The position numbers and the translations under genes were made by a program. From Pascua guehoae (Eukaryota > Basidiomycota > Tremellomycetes > Trichosporonales > Trichosporonaceae), in assembly GCA_001600415.1 (NCBI GenBank), contig BCJX01000010.1:92815-156814 (forward strand): a stretch of DNA of 64,000 nucleotides, read 5' to 3'. Shown one piece after another: positions 56,101 to 64,000 of the stretch (the stretch's first letter is position 1; each line of letters opens with the position of its first letter). Under the pieces are notes generated by a model that saw nothing but the letters and a program-made list of their open reading frames with translations, did not search any database and was not told the DNA's origin.

Positions 56101-56708
56101 TTGCGAATGCCACGGGCGGGGAGGAGGAGGTGTATGTCCCGACGACGAGCGGGGGCTGGGTGTTAGTGTGTAGGTGAGTTGGGCGGCTGGGGAGGGGGGC
56201 GGAGGGGGGTTAAGATCGACAGGTGGCTGGCGTCGCTGGAGTGGTGGGGGGGAGAGGGCGGCTCACGTAGTCTGCTGTCAGCACTGTTCGAGCACATCTA
56301 TGGGATAGTATTGGCAGTGCGAGATGCACACCGCGTGGCAAGGAGCGCGGACATTGCCATTCCAGTGTGCTGTCCGTCGACTCTGTTGCACCGCTGGCTG
56401 TCGCTCTCCGGCTCTCGTCTCGCACCGTCTCTTTCACAAGCCTCTCTTTCCAGCTGCAATGTCCATTGCTCTGCGCCGCTCATTGTCTGCGTTCTACGGC
56501 TAACCCCTTGGCCATGGTCGTGAGCTACTCCCCTTCGCCTCCACCATGAGCCGGCTACGCCCTCCGCCTGCCTCCAAGTTGCCCCGACACGCGCATGCGC
56601 AGACTCACCCTCTATATCAAACGCGGTGAGGCCCGCATACTTGCTCTCGGGCGTGCGCCACGTCTCGGCGACGATCCGGGGGACGCCAAGGGTCGCGGAT
56701 TCGGGCAT
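53174..56708 (-). CDS. Aldo/keto reductase fused to a RidA (YjgF/YER057c/UK114) domain
   Basis: Six exons (56708-56609, 56274-56267, 56155-55983, 55555-55215, 54519-54110, 53551-53174), all frame-consistent, give 469 aa. Residues about 25-340 form an NADPH-dependent aldo/keto reductase: AFDIEADY supplies catalytic Asp and Tyr, FAKWSPEPG the Lys and LLQYHAARY the His. Further family sequence is GKFTHLGVTDFD, SVLDRRAETGGLLAWCAEHG, LAYGVTLGGFIGEEW, GWTPFQTLLSALSTLAKKHS and ATQYVLDLGVAAIITP. The junction KTSGSAWEPVVGYCRALRVG is the classic start of a RidA domain. The domain ends RPGNTMMGGQTFVQPGALLE + IEG, keeping the Arg and Glu used for imine/enamine hydrolysis. The Tyr-bearing second exon is only 8 nt. 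Introns are long (334, 111, 427, 695, 558 nt) and repeat-rich. Combined role (carbonyl reduction plus imine clean-up) is inference. Confidence 0.85.
53607..53607. other. Single ambiguous base in a G/C homopolymer
   Basis: One N lies in the 53552-54109 intron, next to a long G run (about 53585-53598), consistent with a homopolymer sequencing problem. Confidence 0.7.
53763..53880 (+). repeat. ACTCGTACCGCC repeat in AKR-RidA intron
   Basis: About eight imperfect 12-bp copies of ACTCGTACC(A/G)CC in the last intron, followed by AACACCCAACCTC-type repeats (53970-54010) and a C run at about 54055-54068. Confidence 0.8.
54775..55020 (-). repeat. Minisatellite (about 50-60 bp unit) in AKR-RidA intron 4
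   Basis: Four to five diverged copies of a unit containing CGGCTGGGCTTGTTTGGCTC and CAACAGCAGTAG on the plus strand fill the centre of the 695-nt intron 54520-55214. Confidence 0.75.
56267..56274 (-). other. 8-nt microexon of the AKR-RidA gene
   Basis: CAGACTAC is flanked by a TGCTGACAG acceptor and a GTGAGC donor. Exon 1 ends in phase 1 and exon 3 starts in phase 0; only insertion of 8 nt (mod 3 = 2) reconnects them. The result, AFDIEADY, is the expected catalytic Asp...Tyr motif of aldo/keto reductases. Confidence 0.75.
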
Positions 56709-57619
56709 GGTGACGAGTATTGAACAACGGTGCGGTGGGGGTGGGCGAGTTTGAGCTCGTTGATGAGGAGGAGGTGGTGGACGGGCTGGGAGAGTGGTCT
56801 CAGTCGCAGTTTGGTCGATCTTGTCGTCGATTGACCTCGAGATGTGTTGCTCGGCAGTCGTCTGGAGTTAATCAGCGCAGAGAGGATGGTGAGTGGGTGA
56901 TTGAGCGCGACGTCGGGCATGGGCAGATATCTATGTCGGTCGCAGGACACCTCGGACATGGTCCTGGTCCTACGCATGGTTGAGCCGATCGGGGACATGG
57001 TGTGGTGGGAGCGTCAGCAACCACGACTGCTCGACTGCTTCGTCGGCAGGACGGTGGTGAGTTCGGTTGTTGTCGCCGGGTAAACCAGTATCATCGGATA
57101 TCGGCTCAACCACTCGCAATCGGGCCCGTCGTTGTCAGTGCCACGGCTGCTGGTTGGGTTTGCTCGCACGCGGAGACGGAGCTGCCAATGTTGCCTCTAT
57201 CCCCAAGAACAGCACCTACAGCACCTGTCGACGATCGATCTCGGGACAGCCACGGTCGCGACCGAGGGAGCCCCGCCGCGGACGGGGCGGGGCTCCTCGC
57301 GTCCGCGGCGTTTCGCGGTCGGTTCCCGAGCCCATGGGCCGCAACACCTGCACCCCCTCGACCCACGCGACCCATCGTGATGGCTCGTGGTCAGCTCTGT
57401 TGTGTTCACCCAGGACGCGTACAAGCGCGTACAATGGCGTACACTACTGCAAGGCCGTAAGCACCTCCAGACCACCTTGTCTCCAGCCTTGAGAGCAGGC
57501 CGAGCCCGCAAGCCCACGTTTTCCTGACAAATCTCACGGCCACGGCGCTTTATCGCCATCGCCAAGGTACCGGTATGCATCAAGGCCATCCATGCACCCA
57601 GCACCCGACTAGTCGCCGA
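56709..57619. other. Intergenic region
   Basis: Promoter of the AKR-RidA gene and 3' flank of the His-rich gene. Several short open frames exist, but none has domain-like sequence. Confidence 0.5.
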
Positions 57620-58099
57620 CTACTCGCCGCCCTCACGGGCCATCTTCTCCATCTCGCGCACCTCGCGCCACGCATAGTGTCCACACACATCACACATCTC
57701 GTCCCACACGAAGACGCGGCGCCCAAAGTGCCTGCGCGCAATCGCCGTGACCTGGCGAATGTAGCGGCGGGCGGGGTATCCGTGCGCGCCGGTAATCTTG
57801 GAGCTGAAGCGGCGGAACAGGTAGCCCTTGTACGGCAGCGTCGGGCACTCGCCGACGCGGAAGACGATGCCGTGCGGCTCGAGCGTCATGGCGTTGGCGA
57901 GGCTGTGGCTGTGGCCGTGGCCGTGGGCGTGGCCGTACCCGTGACGGCGGTCGTCGTCCGAGTCTTGGTCCTCGGGCTCGTGCTCATGCTCGTGCTCGTA
58001 GTAGTGCTGGACGGCCGCGAGAAAGGACGCCCACTCGTCGTTGTCGGCGGGTGTGTTGGCGAGCGGGGGCACGAGGTCAAAGCCGGCGTCGGCGCCCAT
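57620..58099 (-). CDS. Hypothetical 159-aa protein with His-rich linker
   Basis: Intronless frame from MGADAGFDLVPPLA to MEKMAREGGE. An acidic N-terminal part with helix WASFLAAVQHYYEHEHEHEP is followed by a His/Gly run (GYGHAHGHGHSHSLANA). A compact basic domain comes next: GIVFRVGECPTLPYKGYLFR, RFSSKITGAHGYPARRYIRQ, VTAIARRHFGRRVFVWDEMC and DVCGHYAWREV. The CDVC motif and His run suggest possible metal binding; this is inference. Codon use matches the surrounding genes. No family is recognised. Confidence 0.65.
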   Translation of the reverse strand: MGADAGFDLVPPLANTPADNDEWASFLAAVQHYYEHEHEHEPEDQDSDDDRRHGYGHAHGHGHSHSLANAMTLEPHGIVFRVGECPTLPYKGYLFRRFSSKITGAHGYPARRYIRQVTAIARRHFGRRVFVWDEMCDVCGHYAWREVREMEKMAREGGE

Positions 58100-60282
58100 G
58101 GTCGATTACTGGTGGTGAGCGGTGTGGGTGAGTGGGGAATGAGGTGATGCGTACTCGTGAAGTGGGCCGGATTTCGAGGTTGACAACAAGGTAGGGTGGG
58201 CAGTGGACCGGGTGTATGTGCGCGCTGGGATCGCGAGGTGGTGCGAGCAAACGTGAGAATGACCTCGTTCTTATACACACCTCGACTGGTGGGCCGACTG
58301 ATCTGATCTGATCCATCGTGTATCGTGGCTAAGCGAGGGGCATGGGAAAGAAGTGAGGCGGGTCCATGTCGAGATGCAGCATGTACCCGGTAGAGAGCGC
58401 GGGTCGAGAGGGAGAGAGGAGTGTGGAAGACGGTGGGGCGTGTGAGCGGAAACGGCCGCTGGCCAGAGGTTGCTGTCGTTTAGTGTAACACGGCATTCAC
58501 GACCCACTAACACACCGTATGGCGACGCTGGAGGGCGGCACATACGTTGTTCTCTTGGGTTTGGGGGAGTGTAGTATTGTGGTCCTTGACCCAGTAATGG
58601 GCTTCCACACGGTGGTGTGCCTTTTCTCGACTGTTCCTGTAGAAAATGCCCATATGGCTCGGTAACCCAATACGCTAGTCCGGTCCTACACATTGCCGCG
58701 ACTGGATTGATGTGCACACAGCCGCCCGCGCTTGCTTGGCCAGGTCGGATGACGCGACGATTGACCAACGAACGCTACTGATACACCCGAGCGTGGATAT
58801 CGTCTCACATGGAGTTATCGCGAGGCGACAGACCAAAAAGGGGGGCGTCGATATCGGTGGAGGGTCGGTAAATGTGACAGCGAGGACGCCCCTGTCGATC
58901 GGTTTGGTGTGTCTCTCTGTCTTGTATCTGCCTTTCTCGGTAGCTCGGTAGAGAACTAGGCCGGTTGTGAGGCCAGTTGGGCATGCTGCCAAGTATAAAC
59001 CATCCACTGCCTCCCACAGCCCCCGCCCCCGTTCTTCCAGTCCCCTGTATGGGACGCATGTGACGCGGTCACCAAGCGATGTGTGCTGCTACCAGTTGGG
59101 GTGATTCGGTTACCAGTGCGGTCAGTGTGGCAATTCGAAGCTGACAATCCCATCGGTCCCAGCACGATGAGTTGACACTGTTGTACTGGCTTGTGGGTCT
59201 TGCATGAGAGCAACTGACATTCGGCGACCGGACAGAACACCCTCGGCTACACCCTACCCCTTCTAGTTGCCGTTGCTACCGCTGATAGGGTTGCTCTGAC
59301 CAGTTGTGACCATGCCAAGAGTGCTTATCGCCCAGCATGCCCAGCACAGCATTCCCTTTGGGCGCACGAGAATCATCCTTCAACCCTTGAAATAGCAAAG
59401 AAATGGCGTCACTCGAACCCGCCAAGACTCTCCCTGCTCATCACACGACGACTCGGGTCGGACCTCGTATCACCTAACTTGCACCGTTGGCCCCACTTCG
59501 TTGCGACTATTCAAGGGTCGTGCACAGGTTCTGGGGTGACAGTAGATCCGTTGTCAACGTTAAGAGCTGAGACAAGGCCGATCGGTGAAACGGAAACTGC
59601 AACAGAAGTGACTGGCCCCGTGTACCAACTTTGCCACTCGACGCCACATCAACAGCAGCACCAAGTAACAACAGAGCGACCACCCCTTCTCCCTGCACTA
59701 GACTCACCTCGCTTGTGCTCGCTTGTGCGTGTCTCCTCACGACTGATACCTGTTTCCTGAACGGACAAGCACGTTTCGTCATTGCACACTCGGACATGGC
59801 GACGGGTCGACAGGGTTCTCTTGACAACAAGTGCGACACGGCAGGGTTTCACCCCCAGGCAATCGGACATTGCTCCACTGTGGGACGAGGTCCATGACGA
59901 CAAGGCAGTCTAGCGTCACCGCCACAGCCCTCCACATGGCGACGGCGAGCCTAGCACAGGGATTGCGCAGCGCAGCACCCAGCATAAGCACACGGCAGGC
60001 CACCGCCCCGCCCAGGACGCAGTGTCGGCTGACGTGGAGCGACTCACGCCTGCCCACGACTGACCTCGAGAAGAGATATAAACCCCCACCCCATCCCTCC
60101 TCCAAGTTTCCCATCCTCCCTCTCTCTCTCTCTCACTCTCACGTAGCTGCGCTACCCCACCCGCCCCCGGCACCCCACGCCCACACGCATCCATAGTCCT
60201 CCCCCCACGTCACGCACCGTCGCCAGTCGACCCCAACTCCGCCCGCGTTCCCTGTCGCCACCAGCAACCAACCACCAGCACC
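58100..60282. other. Intergenic region
   Basis: More than 2 kb without a supported gene; base composition is closer to even than in the genes. The final 250 bases are the mannoprotein promoter and leader, with a CT microsatellite (60119-60140). Confidence 0.55.
60077..60082 (+). promoter_or_regulatory. TATA box of the mannoprotein-like gene
   Basis: TATAAA 206 bp before the ATG at 60283, followed by a C/CT-rich, ATG-poor leader. Confidence 0.55.
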
Positions 60283-61431
60283 ATGCAGCCCACACTCGTC
60301 CCCGTCCTCGCGCTCCTCGCTGGCGTGCGCGCCGTGCCGTTTGTCCTCCGCCAGGATGCGGGGGCTGGCGATATGACCATCCTCCCCATTGACGTCTCGG
60401 CGTCGGCTTCGGCCCCTGCCCCTTCGGACGTGGCCTCTATCTCCCCGTCCGCCGTCGCGCCTGTTGACACCGTAACCACTCCCTCCGTCTCGGGCCCGCC
60501 GATTCTCGATGCCACCCCCTCGGTGTCGGCCTCCGACGTCGCCTCGTCGGTCTCGGCCGCCGTCTCGGACAGCATCCCTACCAGCGTCCCCACGATCGCG
60601 TCGACGTTCACCGGATCGTTCCCTGCCCCCGGCTACCCCGTTCCCTCGGGCGGTCTCAACGACACGCTCTGCAAGGACACGTACCTCGGTGCCAACGCCT
60701 CCAACGGCACCGACGGCAACTCCACGATTGCGCCGTGCAACATTACCCTTCCCAACGCCACGCTCCCCAACGCCACGCTCCCTGACGACTCCGTCAACGG
60801 CACGACCAACGACACTGCGTGCCGCCCGCGCAAGGGCAAGGGCCACCGCAAGCACCCCCACCCTGGCCCCATCGAGCCGCGCGACGATGACCGTGACGAT
60901 GAGGAAGACCGCGACGATGACGACGAGGGTGACGACGACGAGCACCTGGGCTGGGGCTACCACCGCGGCCACCACTATGGCAAGCACGCCAAGGGCAAGT
61001 TTGGCAAGCACGGCAACAACGCGACTTTCGAGTTTTGCGACGACGACGAGTCCAACTCGACCATGCCGATCGGCAACGCGACCCTCCCTATCAACGACAC
61101 GGTGAACGGCCCCTTCAACGGCACTATCGGCGTCAACCCCAGCCTCGGCGGCAACGCGGGTAACGGCCCCTTCACTGGTCCCGTCTCTGTCAACCCCACC
61201 CTCGGCGGCGGCAACGCGGGCGACAACGGCTCTGCCACCCCCTCTGCTGCTGTTGCCCCGATCTCGGCGTCCGACGCCCTCGCCTCGGCCGATGTCGCCT
61301 CGGCCGGTGCCTCTGCCTCTGCTTCGGCTGACGCCGCTCCCTCCGCCTCGGCGTCGCTCGACGGCGCCGTTCCCGGTGCTCCGGCTCCAGTCGGCGAGCT
61401 GTACCGCCGTGCCAACGCCTACTTTGTGTGA
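60283..61431 (+). CDS. Secreted N-glycosylated Ser/Ala-rich protein (mannoprotein-like)
   Basis: Intronless, 382 aa. MQPTLVPVLALLAGVRA is a signal peptide with cleavage after Ala. The mature chain starts VPFVLRQDAGAG and becomes Ser/Ala/Val-rich, suited to O-mannosylation. The centre holds at least a dozen N-glycosylation sequons (NDT, NAS, NGT, NST, NIT, repeated LPNAT). A basic/His stretch (RKGKGHRKHPHPGP), an acidic run (DDDRDDEEDRDDDDEGDDDE) and a His/Lys patch (WGYHRGHHYGKHAKGKFGKH) follow. Two repeats of GPF(N/T)G, then VNPSLGG / VNPTLGG, precede a second Ser/Ala region. No clear GPI signal is seen; it ends ELYRRANAYFV. Probably a cell-wall or extracellular protein, possibly metal binding; no catalytic domain is recognised. 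Confidence 0.8.
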   Translation: MQPTLVPVLALLAGVRAVPFVLRQDAGAGDMTILPIDVSASASAPAPSDVASISPSAVAPVDTVTTPSVSGPPILDATPSVSASDVASSVSAAVSDSIPTSVPTIASTFTGSFPAPGYPVPSGGLNDTLCKDTYLGANASNGTDGNSTIAPCNITLPNATLPNATLPDDSVNGTTNDTACRPRKGKGHRKHPHPGPIEPRDDDRDDEEDRDDDDEGDDDEHLGWGYHRGHHYGKHAKGKFGKHGNNATFEFCDDDESNSTMPIGNATLPINDTVNGPFNGTIGVNPSLGGNAGNGPFTGPVSVNPTLGGGNAGDNGSATPSAAVAPISASDALASADVASAGASASASADAAPSASASLDGAVPGAPAPVGELYRRANAYFV

Positions 61432-61631
61432 GGGACCCTCAACCCGCACTGAGTGACACCGCGTGCTCCCACCCACTCCATAGTCTCCACCTCCCTTCCT
61501 CACCCCACCTCCCATAGTTGCCCGCTGGCCGGGTCTAAAGATGCACCGCTTATGCTGCACAATTGTCGCTCTGGATCTTGCCCCCGTGGCACTGGTGCTG
61601 AGGGTACGAGGGTCGGCCCTTTTCTGGAAAT

Positions 61632-61970
61632 TGTGTGTTTTTCAGAGGGTTCGAATGCGCACTATCCCACATCAACGGCGTACAGTGTTGGCATAGTGTG
61701 TTTTTCGAGGGCTGGCGATACGTACTTCGCCATGTCCGCCACATAGGGTGGACATTGCGTTACATGTTGCTGGTTCAAAGAGAAAGACACTATGGCTGTA
61801 TCTCCAGTCGGCGCAGCGTAGTTGTGTGTTTCTTGTGATCTGCGAAAAAGGACAGGGTGTCTTCAATGCTGTTGCGGTAAAGCTCAGTGTGTTTCTCGGG
61901 GGATACTTAAATGCACGATGGCGCAAAGCCTACGATCCCATGCGCATAGAATGAGTCATGTGTTTCTTGA
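61632..61970 (+). repeat. Spaced TGTGTTT(T)C-type repeats
   Basis: The motif occurs near 61632, 61699, 61823, 61886 and 61959. Spacings of about 62-73 bp (one gap is double) suggest an old tandem array of a roughly 62-bp unit. Confidence 0.5.
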
Positions 61971-62665
61971 CGACCTCGACGGCCTCTGAAAAGCACAGCA
62001 AGCTATGCAACGCGGTTGGTCGCGCCCCATGCGCGGCTCCCACCATGCCACTGCACGCTCTCTTCGATGTGGTCAACTCACACCAGTTGCAAAACTGAGA
62101 GGTGTGAAATACGTTTGTTTAAGCCTATATTGGAACGGTACCAATCCTCCCATTGTTGATACAGCAGTGAACAGAGCCTCAGTTTTAGCCGCATGGCGGA
62201 GGGGAGCAAGGCCACAGTCACGCGACCGGAGCTGATGGCGACCAAGATGCCCAAATATCCATGTTGACCATGTTGAATACCTCGCGGCCGACCTATCCTC
62301 TGTGGCCCAAACATCGGAAACAGGCCCAGGGCATGCTGCACGTTTTGGCAAGTTTGGCAAGTGGGAAAGACGCATGATCAGATGGCGCTTCTTGGCCACC
62401 CATATCGAGCAAGCGACACGATTATGCCGTCACAGAAGAGTGGTATCGGTCCACAGCATCGGGACTGAAGACGTATCGCAGCTGCTCGAGCAGTAATGGC
62501 ATCTTGACCCAACTCACACGACGTACCAAAGTCCTGTTGGCGTAGCATTCACCACAACTGTTGGCGAGCGCGTCTGGGCCGCAAGCGCGGTCGCGCAGTT
62601 GGGCTATTGACACACGCACACGCTCACTGCGCGTTGTCGGCGCACCCAGCCATCCAATGCCCACA

Positions 62666-62730
62666 ACACAACCACAACACAACCACAACACAACTACAAC
62701 ACAACCACAGCACAACCACAGCACAACCAC
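62666..62730 (+). repeat. CACAACACAAC minisatellite
   Basis: About six copies of an 11-12 bp unit (CACAACACAAC, later CACAGCACAAC). Confidence 0.85.
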
Positions 62731-63574
62731 ACACCCACCACCTCTCACCAGCATGCAGAGCGAGCAAAAACCAAAAAGAGGCGGTACGAGGCGGCCTATC
62801 GCCCTCCGTACCATGCCCGAAGCAGTGCCCAACTGACCTGAAAGACAGAAGGGGCATGGCTAGGGAACCGAACACACGTCCGCCAATATTGGTATAGAGA
62901 GGGAAACCCTAGGTCCGAGGTGAATACCGTATCTCTATCCTGGTTCATGAAAAACCTGGTATCCAGCTAATTATAATAGATTCCGGGGCGCAGATGTTGC
63001 AGCTGAAAAGCAGGAGAGGATGGCATCCACGTGGACCATGCGGAGATAAGACGTGTTTCACCAATAGGCGCTAAAATCGCGCTAGACGGGCCGATTCAAG
63101 TCGAGGCCTCCTCCCACCACCCAACTTTCTGAAACTGTGGACGCACCGAGCACTCAATGTTGGCCATACCCACAATACCCAGTCTTCACGAGAGCTTGCG
63201 ACCGTATCAACGCTCACTCCCCATCTCCTTGCCCGTTCCCCCCCTTGCCCGTGCCTCACCTTGGACCACTGTCCAGAGCCTCGGCCAGATTCCAGCGATG
63301 TTTACTCCAAAGTTGACCCCTGACGTCATGATGGGCCGACGGCCATCATCCCGGGGACGTGCCGCTGCCGCTGCCCAGGCTCGCACTGCGCTCTGTTGCA
63401 ACATGCAACATCCAGGCCCTCTGTTGTCGCTTACCGATCGCCGTGCGTGCCATATATAAACCTATCCCCACATAAAAGGACGATGCCGAACGCGCGGCCC
63501 GATGCCCGACCCAGTTCGGCGCCGAGGCGTCGCCCGCCGGCCTCGAGTGCCGGCCTCGAGTGCTGATGAGCGTG

Positions 63575-63580
63575 TATAAG
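63575..63580 (+). promoter_or_regulatory. TATA-like box of the edge AKR gene
   Basis: TATAAG lies 135-140 bp before the ATG at 63715; a second TATATAAA sits further up at about 63452. Confidence 0.45.
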
Positions 63581-63714
63581 TATGAAGTGACCGCGAGGTT
63601 TGTATTCTAACGAGCTAAACTCACCGTCACTACCCCGTTCACGCCCACCCCCACAGACTCCTCTTCCGCCGAGCGTACTCTGAGCGTACTCTGCAGTCCC
63701 CGCCCGACTCTACG

Positions 63715-64000
63715 ATGACGATTCCCACTGTGTCGCTTGCTGGAAAGGAGGTGGGCCGCGTTGGGTGAGTTTGAGGTTCTGGACAGCCACGGGGCTAGCC
63801 CGCTGTGGGTGGATCAGTCCTGAGCAGTCCGCACGATCCGTGATATCCACAGCCCCTGCCTCTCCTCTATCTCCGCCTCTTTCTCTCTCCCCCTCTCTCT
63901 CTCCCTCTCTGTGTCTCTCTCTCCCCTCTCTCCCCCTCTCTCTCCCCGTCTCTCTCTCCCTCTCTCTCTCTCGCCCTCTCTCTCTCCCTCCCTCCCTCCC
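63715..64000 (+). CDS. Aldo/keto reductase, first exon only (gene continues past window)
   Basis: Exon 1 (63715-63764) encodes MTIPTVSLAGKEVGRVG and ends at a GTGAGT donor in phase 2. This is the typical start of fungal aldo/keto reductases of the pyridoxal-reductase (Plr1) type, where it leads into GLMGLT. The rest of the window (63765-64000) is intron, ending in CTCTCTCCC microsatellite DNA. Identification rests on 17 residues. Confidence 0.5.
63840..64000 (+). repeat. CT-rich microsatellite in intron at right edge
   Basis: About 160 bp of CTCTCTCCC-type pyrimidine repeats running to the window end, inside the first intron of the edge AKR gene. Confidence 0.9.

Larger units (their letters stand above)
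61432..63714. other. Intergenic region with decayed repeats
   Basis: No protein gene is supported. It holds five spaced TGTGTTT(T)C motifs (61632-61970), an ACAACACAACC minisatellite (62666-62730), and the promoter of the AKR gene at the right edge. Confidence 0.55.

Noticed and set aside
59395..59430. Minus-strand GGCGGGTTCGAGTG, a B-box-like motif
   Set aside because: No A box, acceptor pairing or anticodon arm at the right distance.
60139..61560. 473-codon open frame antisense to the mannoprotein-like gene
   Set aside because: It is the mirror of a GC-rich gene with strong third-position bias; the product is Arg/Gly/Val low-complexity sequence, whereas the sense frame has a signal peptide and sequons.
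26700..62875. Similar short blocks CTAGGGAACCGAACAC near 26725 and 62862
   Set aside because: Similarity does not extend beyond about 20 bp, so no repeat family can be claimed.
63840..64000. Contig-end or telomere-proximal satellite at the right edge
   Set aside because: The CT-rich repeat follows a normal donor site inside an AKR gene and looks like an intronic microsatellite cut by the window edge.

Overview
This window is nuclear DNA of a GC-rich basidiomycete yeast, most likely a tremellomycete of the Trichosporonales/Cryptococcus type. Genes are split by many short introns (typically 35-90 nt, with GTGAGT-like donors, CTAAC/CTGAC branch points and CAG/TAG acceptors). The protein set is fungal: beta-1,3-glucan synthase, APC2, an Unc13-like protein, a PB1/ZZ protein and a p47-type UBX protein. 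Basidiomycete assignment rests mainly on intron density and on the glucan synthase hot-spot sequences. Gene models were spliced by hand, and reading-frame continuity was checked across most junctions.

Layout. 1-0.9 kb: 3' half of a MATE transporter (+). 2.2-6.2 kb: O-fucosyltransferase-like protein (+) with long, repeat-rich introns and an assembly gap (N) just before its start. 7.4-8.4 kb: small membrane protein (-). 8.4-12.5 kb: accessory stretch with a cluster of mariner-type MITEs and many micro/minisatellites. 12.5-13.5 kb: acidic hypothetical protein (-) with a suspicious frame switch. 13.5-18.4 kb: gene-poor, holding a broken secreted-protein-like relic, two long poly-G tracts and an intron-containing tRNA-Asp. 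18.4-26.3 kb: compact housekeeping block: Rrn5-like Myb/SANT protein (-), p47/UBX protein (+), GPALPP1-like protein (-) and a conserved fungal membrane protein (+). 27.2-30.8 kb: PB1 + multi-ZZ protein (+). 31.9-34.7 kb: APC2 (-). 37.5-43.0 kb: FKS1 (+). 44.3-45.2 kb: pirin (+). 48.1-52.6 kb: Munc13/C2 protein (+). 53.2-56.7 kb: aldo/keto reductase fused to a RidA domain (-). 57.6-58.1 kb: His-rich hypothetical protein (-). 60.3-61.4 kb: secreted, heavily N-glycosylated mannoprotein-like protein (+). 63.7 kb to edge: first exon of a second aldo/keto reductase (+).

The genes do not form one pathway. Several serve growth and the cell surface (FKS1, Unc13-like, mannoprotein, O-fucosyltransferase-like) or protein turnover (APC2, UBX, PB1/ZZ). 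The most unusual items are the AKR-RidA fusion, whose catalytic tyrosine lies in an 8-nt microexon; the MITE cluster with a second copy 37 kb away; the basidiomycete-type FKS1 hot spots; and an ATG-less mitochondrial-presequence-like leader in frame with pirin.
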